A DNA stretch of 64,000 nt from Linyphia triangularis (Eukaryota > Arthropoda > Arachnida > Araneae > Linyphiidae). The position numbers were made by a program, and so were the translations under genes. The DNA lies in contig OZ021733.1 in assembly GCA_963978545.1 (NCBI GenBank), forward strand, positions 71,393,589 through 71,457,588, written 5' to 3'. Of the stretch, positions 54,240-64,000 are shown piece by piece. The first letter of the stretch is position 1, and the number at the start of each line of letters is the position of its first letter. A model generated the notes under the pieces. The model ran no database searches and was not told where the DNA came from. It saw only the letters and a list, made by a program, of their open reading frames with translations.

Positions 54240-55950
54240 TTTATTTTACATATATGGTAAATGTTTTTTGCTTACTGTAAATTATTTATCGATGAAGAAA
54301 CTGATTTGCCCTGTGTTCAGTTAGGCTTAAGTGATGTTGACAAATTCGCAGCAATGCATTACCAGTGAAATTACCTTAAAATTTCTGATTTCGCGATGTT
54401 TTATCGCACTCTTGCTACAAAAGTGACACAACCCAAAATTCTTTTTTTTTTAAGTTAAAGTGTATACATAATCATAGATTATATGGGCTGGAAGGACGCT
54501 TAAGTCTGTTTCAACTTGAATTTAATATGAAAACAATCTTGTGCCATTCAACTAGCTTCAAGTACATGCAGTCTCGGATTTTTTACTCAAAATGATAAAT
54601 TTTGACTTATGTCATTTTTGTAGAAAGGGTGCAATATATGTATGAATAAAAAATTATTTTATTCAATAATTATCAGCATTATCCTAAAGTTTATAAGCTT
54701 TAACTGTTGTATGCAGTTTCAGACCCGAGTCATTTTTCATGAAATGTTTCCACCCTTGAAAGTGAACAATGGTCCCTCCTCTTTTCAAATAAATAATAGT
54801 ACTTAAATAATATTTATTAATTTTCCGTCAACTTTTAATCACCCTTATGGAAGAATGGTTTGAGAGGCCGCTCATATGAATTATGTAACAGTTTATGCCA
54901 CTGCAGTTGAAAGTTTAATCATACAAAATATTCAAAAGTTCAATTTAATCAATTTCTCGAACAATTCAATGCATTTTCATCTAAACATGTTTTCTGAAAA
55001 ATAATGTTTAAGGCCCCTTTCGTTCAAATTATATGTTTTCAATTAATGCTATTTTAAATGTATTTTTTTCACGCGTAGTTTATTGTCTTTTTATATATCC
55101 TTTATTTCAATTCTACCTGTATCACTAATAGACGACTGCATGTTGAGGTATATCATCGAACATCATTCTGTATTTTTTATAGAATGCGAAGAATGTAAAT
55201 CCCCTCGTCTGCTGTGGCAAAAATGGCCAAAACTGTTCGAAAATTTACATTTAATGACTTGAACTAAATCCGACTGCCAAATATGTCGTAACTTGCTAGT
55301 ATATTAACCCACTTTTTCTTCTGGTCAGCCAACGCACTTTGATTTTTAATGAAGAAGGACGCAAATGATTTCTGATTTCTGGGTCAGAAAACTAGCATAT
55401 TTCAAAAGTGAGCTTAATTGGCAACATCAGTTACGTCATTAGGGACATAATACATATTGTGTACCTGATTCATTTTTAAAAGATACAAGTAAGCTGTCGC
55501 CTTATATCTGAACCGTCTGCAGCCTTTAATTGAAAATTAAAGAACTAAGGGTTATAAAATAAAAAAAAGAATGCTCATTATTTGGCAATCGGATTTAGTT
55601 CAACTCATTCCACGTCGATTTTTGACCAGTTTCGGCCATTTTTGCCACGGTAGACCAGTGGACTCATAATCTAACTTTTCTCCACATTCTGTAAAAAAAA
55701 TTATAATGATGTCCGATGGAGTACCTTAACATGCAGCCCTCCTTCGGACTATAAGTGTTTAATTGAGAAATAAATTGCATAAATAATAAATCGTCTCGGA
55801 TAGTTATCGATTAAATAACAAAAAAAATTATTCTGTGTAGAGCGACCAGTGATATTTCAATGAAATTGCAGTAAAGTAAACACAATTTTATACGTAATAA
55901 ACTCGGGACTTAATCATGCTCTTTTGTATATTTCAGTTTCCCGATTATGA
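54240..55950. other. Interior of element 2, unassigned
   Basis: AT-rich with no open frame above 60 codons and no repeat family recognised. GGCAAAAATGGCCAAAACTG at about 55217-55236 is inverted relative to TCGGCCATTTTTGCCACGGT at 55630-55650, suggesting a further small foldback insertion between about 55200 and 55660 whose outer parts (CTCGTCTGCTGTGGCAAAAA / TTTTTGCCACGGTAGACCAG) also pair. Confidence 0.45.
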
Positions 55951-55964
55951 TGCTCAGCTCAGCT

Positions 55965-56662
55965 CACAAATCCATAGGAGTGCGAGGTGATGGAGATCTC
56001 TTCTGATCATCACATTGCAAGGCATCCCAGATATACTAATATTCCTGTCTGGGGGTTTAGGTGGTCAACGAAGATGTCCAAAGTCAAAAGAGTGTCCCTG
56101 GAGCCAGTTTGTAGCTACTCGTGGCATGTGGAGTGTCCCATTGTCCTGCTAGAATTGCCCAAGTCCAGCCGAATGCGCCATGAACATGAATAAGTGCAGG
56201 TGATGGGAGAAGATGCTTACATACCTGTCAGAGTCGTCTCTAGACTAATCAGGTGTCACATATCGCTCCAACAGCATATGCCACATATCATCGCAGAGGC
56301 TCCACTAAGTTTAACAGTTCCCTGTAGATATGTAGGATCCTTGGATTCATAAGGTTGTCCCCAAACCCTGCTTGTCCATCTGCCCAATACAATTGTAAAG
56401 GAGACTCATCAGACCAGGCAACAGTTTCTTGTCATCAACAGTTCAATAGCGATATTGGTGGGCCCAGGCGAATCGTAAATCCTTGTGTCATGTAGTCATG
56501 TGTGGGATTCCGCCTCACATCATTGATGGTTCTTTGAACTGTTTGCACATTGACACTTGTTGATGCCCCAGCATTGAAATTTGTGGCAATTTGTAGAAGT
56601 GGTGCACTTCCATCTTGTTTAAGGATTCTCCTTAGTTGTTGATGGTCCCTGTCTTTCAAGGT
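55965..56662 (-). pseudogene. Tc1-like transposase, decayed
   Basis: Reading down the minus strand from 56662: KDRDHQQLRRILKQDG and NFNAGASTSVNVQTVQRTI form the N-terminal helix-turn-helix region; two stops follow, then VAWSDESPLQLYWADGQAG (start of the DDE domain), further stops and shifts, HVHGAFGWTWAILAGQWD, and finally YIWDALQCDDQKRSPSPRTP, the conserved C-terminal segment. At least five stops and probable frameshifts make it inactive. The order and spacing cover most of a Tc1 protein of about 340 residues, with the middle shortened. It is older than the fragment at 50440 and belongs to another subfamily. Confidence 0.8.
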
Positions 56663-56930
56663 ATTTTCCTAACCGCATCGATTTCTCTGAGATTTGATGT
56701 TTTACCGGGTAATAGATACACGGTTTATTTACCACCTCGGAGATACTATGTTCATCTTTCAAGCGCTGACTATAATGCCACGTTCAAAGTCCATTAAATT
56801 TTGATAACATCATTGTAGCAGCAGGAATGGATCTAAGTCAAATGAGTACACAATTGAAGACTATGCTGCACCAGAACGTGGTTCGTATATGATCTGGATA
56901 AGTAACCTGATGCTCCGTTCAAGAAGACTA

Positions 56931-58480
56931 GAACTTATTACAAGTTTTATTCTAAAAAAACCTTAAATAATCTAGTACATGTTTTATATTTAATTTATGT
57001 ATAAACAATGTTTCTACTAGGTCTTGCTCTTTAAGAAATCCTTACTTTTAGTTTTCATTTATAAAAACCTTTAATAATTCTTATTTTTCTCTAATAGTAA
57101 TTTAAAATTCCAGCTTATTTATTACAGCTAACTAGATTTGACTCATTTTCGATATGTTTGTGGTATTAATGGTTTCAAATGTGTTGTTTATTTTTAAATA
57201 AGATAGTTTATGCTAATTATCATACAAAATCTTGTTCAGGTTTGATTTTTAATTCATGTATGCAAGTTAAGGTTAGTTCTTATGAAAAATATTAAAGGTG
57301 TTTAATAGCTTCTTATTGTATGAAAAGTGTGGGAACCCTGATTAAAAACAATGTTTTTGTGTGCTAAATAAAGTAGACTTTCAAAAGTTTCATTTCTACC
57401 CTGCTCGTAATAAACATAAACATGAGCTATCTTTTTCGGTATGTTTGTGGTATTATTGGTTGTCGCTCAGCTTTTTTTAATTATTCTTTATTAAGAATTC
57501 CCCTATTTCAACATGAAAAACTTGCATTTAGTACAAATAACAGTAAAATGACTTCCTCTGAAGGTGACTTTAAATAATTTTTTTTTAAATATATTCTATT
57601 TTAAGCTACATGATACCATTGCATAATAAAAGGTTGCTATAATATGATAAAAAATATAATCTGCAAAGTAATAAGTTGATTTAGTGCTCAGTTACAGACT
57701 TTTAATCAACTAAATGTTTTAAAAAGCCTCTTCAGTACTTTTCCGTTAAAGGAGGCCATTGGCAAAATCCAAGTGTGGTACGGATTCTGCGCCAAGATAA
57801 TTTTTGCCAATAAATGGCAGCAGCTGCCATTTTTTAATAAGTTAACTGCCTATGGTTGCCATGATTTGGCTTGGTTTTACGTAAACAGTTCTTAACGCAG
57901 AATCCGTACTGTACTTGGATATGTTTTGCCAATAGCACCCTTTAAGGGAAAAGTACTGTCTCTTCTGTATTAAAAATGTATGTTTATAATATATTACTTT
58001 TTTACAAATATATTTAAACAGAATTTGTTTGATAGTATAATTTAGATACACATGTCCAACAGGGCAAAATATAATGGTATTCTGAAGCTGTGGTTGCCTT
58101 AACACAAGTTGCGGTGTAGAAAGTGGGGTGCTAATTTTACCAACCGTATTGTTATTCATAAAATGTTTTGTAATTACATCTGTTCAGTTTGCTTTTTTGT
58201 AATGAGCAATTAATAAAATATTTTGATTTTGTATTTTCATTTATAATGTGAAGCTGCTATTTAAATTTGAATATATATATGAAATTGAGGGTGTCATGTG
58301 ACTCATTTTTATTGCATTTGAGATCTGATTAAATAAGTAAACAATGTTTTCCTGTTCAAGTATTCTGTGTGAAATATACAGGGCTATAAAAATAGTTTGC
58401 TAAAATATGAGAATTGTTGATCTGATCATAATTTTAATTATTTAAAAGGGTTATTGTTGGTAACAATAAATAAAGGTATT
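56931..58480 (+). repeat. Repeat family G, copy 2 (uninterrupted)
   Basis: Begins TTCAAGAAGACTAGAACTTA and ends TTTAAAAGGGTTATTG. It matches 20135-23165 minus three insertions and includes the palindromic MITE at 57733-57958. It lies wholly inside CACTG element 2, so either family G is part of that element and the 20-kb copy is a solo fragment, or it inserted secondarily. Confidence 0.8.
57733..57958. mobile_element. Palindromic MITE within family G, copy 2
   Basis: CAGTACTTTTCCGTTAAAGG and CCTTTAAGGGAAAAGTACTG are inverted ends; inner GGCAAAATCCAAGTGTGGTA pairs with CTGTACTTGGATATGTTTTG. Same site as at 21128-21349, so it predates the duplication of family G. Confidence 0.7.
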
Positions 58481-58484
58481 CAAT

Positions 58485-58980
58485 TTTTAAATAAATAGTA
58501 ATGCTTATTAGAAATAGAATTTTTTTTAATTATATTTTCTACTTAATATGTGGATATTTTATTTGTTGGAAAAAAAAATTACTTTAATATTGGTTGTTTC
58601 CAAATGGATATATTTTTAATTAATGCATGATTATACTACTTCATTGCCCTAGCTGAAGAACCCATGCAGTTATATCCTCATTGAATGTTGAAATGATAAC
58701 TATTTTTTATTTATAATACATTAAAATAATTTATATACAAAATATTATTTATAAAACTATATAATATATGAAAAAGTAATAAATTAAAACAAAAAAATTA
58801 TTTAATACAAACAATATTTAATTTAAAAATATATATTCTATCCACAGCTATAACAAGCAGGGGGGGGGGGGGAACGCATTATTCAACATTTAATGCACCT
58901 TTAAGTTGAGGACAGAAATCATAAATATTGATTCATCCTTAACTTCAAAATGCGGTACAAAAAATATAAAAGGGGGTTTA
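58485..58980. other. AT-rich interior with poly-G
   Basis: No gene. Contains a 14-base G run at about 58860-58873 before the subterminal repeats. Confidence 0.4.
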
Positions 58981-58984
58981 AACT

Positions 58985-59290
58985 ATCACCATAAAATGGT
59001 ATAACAAAAACGCAAATATTGGTTCAACGTTTCACCATAAAATGGAGTAGCGAAAACACTAATTTTGGTGCAACCATGCACCATAAAATGGGGTAGCGAA
59101 AACGGGAATCTTGGTGCAACCATGCACCATAAAATGGAGTAGCGAAAACACTAATTTTGGTGCAACCATGCACCATAAAATGGGGTAGCGAAAACGGGAA
59201 TCTTGGTGCAACCATGCACCATAAAGTGGTGTAGCGAAAACGCGAATTTTGGTGCAACCTATCACCATAATATGGTGTCCGAGGTAGCAC
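58985..59290. repeat. Subterminal repeats of CACTG element 2, 46-bp units
   Basis: About six units of GGTGCAACCATGCACCATAA followed by AATGGGGTAGCGAAAACGGG or AATGGAGTAGCGAAAACACT. Two variants alternate, giving a 92-bp higher-order period. Single TTGGTGCA boxes continue to 59360 and occur at the left end (54010-54120). Two 60-90-codon frames with recurring YGAWLHQ come from this array. Confidence 0.88.
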
Positions 59291-59384
59291 CATTATTTCG
59301 TGAAACTAAGCACCAAATGTTGGTGGCAGCTAAATGGGCACCAAATTTTGGTGCAGGGTGGAACCAAATTTTTAACAGTGTATA

Positions 59385-59925
59385 TAAGTGATTGTATGAC
59401 CCACTTTCAGATAAATGCTTTAAAAAAAAAGACTTCCAATTCATCGTTTTAGACACTTTGGTTAAGTTTCAAGTCTTGTAACATAAAAACTATAATTAAG
59501 ATGATACAATGTTCAATCACAACTTATTAATCTACCAACTGGCCAATTATTAACAATTTAAATTTATTTAAAAGTAATTTAGAGTTTGAAAAATTTTGGG
59601 AAAAGTTCGTAATTGCGTGATATTTTACTACTTTGAGGCCTACATGCAGGGCAAAAAACGCCCAAAATTGTGACACACTTCCCCTTTTTTAGTGTGCGAC
59701 TTGTTTTAAGTATTTACATTAAACTTGTTATAAGTATTAGTATTATTACTGCTTTATTTTGTTAATTAAATCTTCGACCATAACCCCGCTCCCCCCCCCC
59801 AAAATCATGGCTTGCCTATTTATGAAACACTTGCTGCATATTGTGCCCATTTTCTTAAAAGCTAACAAAACGTGTCAAATGGAGTGGAAATTTCAACTTT
59901 CCCAAGTTGAACTTCTCAAAAATGC
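59385..59925. other. AT-rich spacer
   Basis: No gene. 59585-59640 is the inverse of a segment at 41905-41960; a run of 10 C lies at 59792-59801. Confidence 0.45.
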
Positions 59926-59929
59926 AATT

Positions 59930-61435
59930 TTTAAATCCTTTATATTAACTTCGATTTTGAGTGTGTATGTGGGCTACAGAATTTGAGAAACAAAATTCCC
60001 ATTTCTCCGATTTCCAGAAAATCCTATAAAAAATTCCCTGATGTGCATTTCGGCCGACGTTAACGTTAAAAAAAAACAAAAAAAAACGAAAAATAAAATT
60101 ATGGCAAATTTAAAAATATATACATTTAATAAGTAAATAAAATTCTAAATAGTCAAAGTATAATTGCATCAATATATAAATTTACGCTAAAAAGCAAAGC
60201 AAGCATCTATAGAATGGAAAATATTAATTAAAAAATACAAAGTTCACATTCAACAATTCACAAACTACACCCCTAACTTCAAAGAAAAACAAAGCTAGTA
60301 CAATACTTTTCTTTTTAATTTTAAAAATGACACAAATAAAACATGTTATTTTCGTTAATATATGTCATAGGTTGTATCCTGTTCATAGCATAAATTTAAA
60401 ACACTGTCCTAAATATTTACTAAATTTGGACATGCATGAGCATGAAACTTAAATAATCAGTATTTTGCTATTCGGTTACAAATTTCACTAGGTACATATC
60501 TTTCATGAAATATGATATCTTATGGATTTTGTAGTTGACCAAAGATAAACAACATATATTGTACGAAAGAAAAGGCCTGAAATTAACAGCTTCTAATAAA
60601 ATTAATTGCTCATAGAAATAAATTTTGTACAATAAGAATATTATCTTAAACCGCAAAATTATATATTAAGTGAGGCAAAAAATCATTTTCATAAACACGA
60701 CAAGCACAGGGTTCATACTTTTTTGGCAGAAAAAAAAAATGCAAGGACTTCTTAAAAAAATATTCCATTACCTTTTGCCTAAATGTATGCTTCTTTACTT
60801 GATTTACATTAAATATATAAATAAAATTCACATATCACTTTCAGTAAAAGTAATTTTTAAAAATGAAAAGATAAAAAAGAAATCAAGCACAGGATCTAAA
60901 CTTAGAGATTTCACGCCTATAGATTTGTTACACATCTGTAACATAGCACTAATAAAAACGAAAAAATCTGATGGAATCAATTTTATATATTAAGTATTAA
61001 GGAAGTTAGGGTTCGAATGTATTCTGTTGACGGCAAGAAGAAAAGTAATCATGTCCGTAAAGGTCAGATTGAAGTTGGGGGAACACTAAGGCGTATCTAA
61101 GTTATAACTAAAAATCAAACAGAAATAATATGTAAATAATAAGGTTTCCAATATATTCTGTTGACAAAAAACGGAAGGTAAGAAGAAAAATAATCATGTT
61201 TGTAAAGGAGGTAGTCGAAGAATTTGTTTTAACTATAAGGCACCGGCGATTCTACCCAAAAATCTAGCAGAAATATTTCGCACATAATTGTTCCAAGCAT
61301 AACAATGATCGCAGATAGTAAAAGAACATCAACAGGCGGGAGAAGCTTAGCTGCTGAGAATAAGAAAAGGTCGGAAAACTAGCCAGATATTGAAGGACAT
61401 TTTTTTTGTTCAATGGCACCGAGAATAGAAAAAAA
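59930..61435 (+). repeat. Repeat family D fragment and family F, copy 3
   Basis: Starts with AAATCCTTTATATTAACTTC (a family D end) and TTCCCATTTCTCCGATTTCC, then follows family F: GAATGGAAAATATTAATTAA, CATGCATGAGCATGAAACTT, AATCATTTTCATAAACACGA and CATGTCCGTAAAGG. It lacks the 722-bp TTAA insertion of 46291-47012. The 107-codon frame at 60670-60993 is not shared with copy 2. Confidence 0.72.
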
Positions 61436-61437
61436 AA

Positions 61438-61555
61438 TCAAAATTCCCTGATCAAAGAGTAATTTTACGAAATTCCCAAACATTTCCCTGATTTTTCCAG
61501 AAGAGTGAAATTCTCCGACATTTTCCTGAATTCCAGGTTCTGTAGCCACCCTGGG
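61438..61555. mobile_element. CAGGGTGGCC MITE fragment
   Basis: CAAAATTCCCTGATCAAAGA, CCAAACATTTCCCTGATTTT and right end CCAGGTTCTGTAGCCACCCTG. The join with a family D fragment (GTATGTAAATGGCGGGATAT) follows at once. Confidence 0.7.
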
Positions 61556-61610
61556 GTGGGCTGTGTATGTAAATGGCGGGATATCTGCGGAGACCTAATT
61601 AGCCCCCGTT

Positions 61611-62220
61611 TCTATTTTCACCATTCATTTAGAAAAAATGGGCAGTTTGGAAATATTTTTTGCAAAAATTCTAATATGGGTCTTTTTAATAAAAAAATAA
61701 ATAAACTCCGCTAAAATGGTGATTTTGGCAGTACACTTTAATTCTTCAATTATCCTTTCTAATAAGTGAAACTGAGGAGAGGAGAAAAAACGATCGTTGA
61801 TGAGCGATGCTCAAGGAAAGAGAACTCTGTTGAAGACATTTGTTTTTCAACTTGTTACGGTATTAAAAGAATTACGGGAATTTCGGAGGTGGGGATGTTT
61901 AGAAAACCTTCTGGGCATTACCACGGCAATTTTGAACAAAATCGTTAGAGCCGTTTTATAGCAATCATTAAAAAACATGATTTTTTTCAATGGCAGCTAC
62001 CTTATGCGTATGTGCGATTTTGACGAAAACCTTAATGGTAGGTCTCATGGTTACCACTAACCTACACATCAAATTTGAACATCCTAGGTTAATCTGTTTC
62101 GGAGTTATGCTGAGCACAGACACACAGATATTTTTCCTAGACAACTTTTTTGAAATCATGATGTTCCACAACGTGGAAAATGCAAAAAAAAAAATTTTTT
62201 TTTTATTTTTATTTTTTTTA
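61611..62220 (-). repeat. Repeat family C, copy 6 (inverted)
   Basis: Reads on the minus strand from the A/T-rich start at 62220 through TTTTCCACGTTGTGGAACAT, GCATAACTCCGAAACAGATT, GATGTTCAAATTTGATGTG and the distal GAGCATCGCTCATCAACG. The final GTTGTGCGATG end is missing. The start AATCCC...AAAAAATTTTTTTT is adjacent to SINE-B copy 2. Confidence 0.72.
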
Positions 62221-62253
62221 CGGAATGGGAATGCTATACTTTCATTATGCTAT

Positions 62254-62435
62254 ATAGCCAACCTGATGGCTGTGGGGTTAGCGCTCTGGCCTCGCATACC
62301 AAAGGTGCAGGGTTCGAATCCTAGATTAGGCATGGATGTTCGTTGTGGTTCGGAATCCACGTTAAGTTGTAGGTCCCGGCCTGATTACCCGTTATTGTGC
62401 ACAAAAATAGGTCGTTGAGCGTACGAACAAACAAA
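62254..62435 (+). mobile_element. tRNA-derived SINE-B, copy 2
   Basis: Head with GGCTGTGGGGTTAGCGCTCT, B box GGGTTCGAATCC and the linker ATTAGGCATGGATGTTCGTT; body with GGAATCCACGTTAAGTTGTA, CCCGGCCTGATTACCCG and a 3' end ACGAACAAACAAA. It is flanked by CATTATGCTAT (62243-62253) and CATTACGCTAT (62436-62446), ten of eleven bases equal. The head differs from SINE-A though both share a GGCATGGxTGTT linker. Confidence 0.88.
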
Positions 62436-62439
62436 CATT

Positions 62440-63060
62440 ACGCTATTCAAACATATTGGTAATGGAAAGTAAAAAAGGTTAAATTCGGTGTTTTTGACAT
62501 TTGGAGCTTAAAGCTTTTTAAGACAAAAAGTATTAATAAAAAAGGCAATACACTACTTTCAATGCTCAGTCACAGGCAACGGCATAAGTGGGGGGGGGGG
62601 GGATGCCCAAAAGTGGATGACAAGTGTAACTCCCCAACGATAAATTTTATAACTTCATATCTTATAATAAAATATCTAATTAGTTAGGAAATAATGAATA
62701 CATCCTAATACAAACATTGAACAAGAGTCCAAAAGGAACTTGCACAAGTGAGGAAAAGGAATATTTTTTGTAATTTCTAGTGTTATCCAACGAATATATT
62801 TGAGCAATGCAATTATTTTTTATCTTTATGCTTTCAATTAATCAAAAATCGAGTTTGAAATCAAAGCAAAAGTCACGTGACCAAAAATGCATTAAAAAAA
62901 ACGTGATGACTCCAGGCCTTTTTCGCGCGGAGGAATCAGCAACTCGAGACATTTTAGGTTCGGCTGGTGTTTATGGATTTGCTTCATAGAAACTAAACAC
63001 AGTCATTGGCCTTGCATCGAATTTCCGCATCACACCTAATGGTCCTCTCGTGGTTTGGTA
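62440..63060. other. AT-rich spacer, no supported gene
   Basis: A run of 14 G at 62590-62603. The 60-codon frame at 62807-62989 has no domain. Confidence 0.4.
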
Positions 63061-63069
63061 TCCAATCGT

Positions 63070-63215
63070 GTGGCGCCTGAGAGGCGCCACTGGAGTGCAA
63101 AGGGTTATAAACATAGATTCCGTCGAAAATCCGAGAAGAAACCTGGTCTAAAACAGGTTTTAGACTGGTTCATCATCTGCGCGTTGACGTCACACGCAGT
63201 AGATTTTTCCCGCCA
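63070..63215. repeat. GC-rich patch with two hairpins
   Basis: GTGGCGCCT and AGGCGCCAC pair perfectly around GAG (63070-63090); GTCTAAAAC and GTTTTAGAC pair around AG (63146-63165), inside the wider CTGGTCTAAA...TTTAGACTGG. They are followed by CTGCGCGTTGACGTCACACG. This may be the end of an inverted-repeat element; no partner was found in the window. Confidence 0.6.
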
Positions 63216-63219
63216 AATC

Positions 63220-64000
63220 ACAAAGTGAAAAACTACACATTTTTTTAACTATCTATTCGAGCTCAAATTTTTGAAAGAATGGTATTATTTTTAATGATTT
63301 TTTTTTTCTCTACTTTAATTTAAAAATAAAACCAAAAAACGTGCAAGTTCCAACGTTATTAACATAACTTTTTATTTAGATTTTTATAGTGCTTCTAAAT
63401 GTGCATACTTTCATGAAATTAAATGAATAAAAAACTTAAAAAGTTGTTTGTTAAAAAAAATTAGCTTGTCTTTAAATGAAACAAGAATAGAAATTTAACT
63501 TAAGAGAAAGTTCCTCCAAAGATATAAGTTGACCAAGCGTAACAGTATTTGTTAATAAAAAATACTTATATCTTTAGATAAAGTAGTATAGTACATATTT
63601 ATAATAGTATGATATATATACCATCAATTAAAAAAATTTTGTTTACATTTGAAAACTTTAAATCACTTTTTCTCAGTGTGAATAAATTTAAAGGTTAATG
63701 TTATTTTTCTTTCGTATTTTTAAGACGGAATGTTATTAAAAGTGGGGGAATGGATTTCATTGGTTTTAGAAGTGGGGGTAAAAAGTGCAGGGACGCGTCT
63801 ACCCACACTTCTAGTACTGGTCACAGGTTTATAAACTGCCATTTATCAGCATCTCAAATGCGTTTATGATAGATTAACGCTTAAGAAAATTTGAGGAATT
63901 TTTTTTTTTTTTTTTTAAATAATTATTATGAATTGAATGCGCATAATTTCTTTAAACAAAAGTTCCGAAAGCAAAGCTCTTTTTTAGTTTGTGGGTTGGC
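63220..64000. other. AT-rich DNA to window end
   Basis: No gene or repeat recognised. Poly-T at 63900-63918. Confidence 0.4.

Larger units (their letters stand above)
53982..59380 (+). mobile_element. CACTG-terminated element 2 (CMC type), 5.4 kb
   Basis: CACTGTTAAAAAATTCAGTTC and GGAACCAAATTTTTAACAGTG form the ends with TA (possibly TATA) on both sides. The ends belong to a different family from element 1, with TTGGTGCAACC-type subterminal repeats at both sides. A 5' segment with splice donor, a Tc1 pseudogene and a copy of repeat family G fill the interior. No transposase of CMC type was recognised. Confidence 0.8.

Noticed and set aside
59024..59293. 89- and 69-codon minus-strand frames with recurring HGCTK and FATPFYG
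   Set aside because: Produced by 46-bp tandem units; length not a multiple pointing to selection.

Overview
The window looks like gene-poor, AT-rich nuclear DNA from an arthropod, most likely a spider or another chelicerate. The grounds are: no bacterial-style gene packing, spliceosomal signals (one good internal exon), several tRNA-derived SINEs with 10-14 bp target duplications, a non-LTR RNase H fragment of a type I associate with spider genomes, Tc1-like transposase relics, and many non-autonomous DNA transposons. The taxonomic call is inference. Almost every open reading frame over 60 codons is chance or lies inside a repeat; I support one host exon and a handful of transposon pseudogenes.

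Layout. 1-2285: end of a long-terminal-inverted-repeat element coding for a cysteine-rich protein; 37653-41308 is a complete copy (3-bp ATA target duplication) and 6419-9106 an internally deleted one. 3.3-6.3 kb: SINEs and small repeats. 9.5-19.3 kb: a roughly 600-bp repeat family (here 'family C') alternating with SINEs, interrupted by a hAT-like element (10969-13372, perfect 8-bp duplication) that holds a second inserted element (11289-12663) whose two arms each carry a tRNA-like Pol III sequence. 20.1-23.2 kb: a repeat unit ('family G') into which two SINEs and another hAT copy have inserted; it recurs at 56.9-58.5 kb without them. 24-28 kb: a foldback TTAA element, a SINE, a minus-strand host exon (26396-26521) and two tandem-repeat blocks. 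28-37 kb: mostly unremarkable AT-rich DNA with repeats and one GC-rich patch with open frames (36874-37346).

42.8-47.8 kb: complete and partial MITEs, a CpG-rich patch (44270-44650), a TTAA element (46291-47012) whose pre-insertion site survives in a nearby duplicate, and a minisatellite. 47912-53279 and 53982-59380 are two neighbouring 5.4-kb elements with CACTG termini (CACTA/Mirage/Chapaev type) with subterminal tandem repeats and promoter- or splice-like 5' ends; both hold secondary insertions (Tc1, non-LTR and MITE in the first; Tc1 and family G in the second). 59.9-62.4 kb repeats families already seen, with a last SINE.

I see no operon-like system or intact transposase. The most informative content is the transposon stratigraphy: nested insertions, empty sites, target duplications and the element with tRNA-like inverted arms. 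The names family C, D, E, F, G, SINE-A and SINE-B are local labels, not database names.
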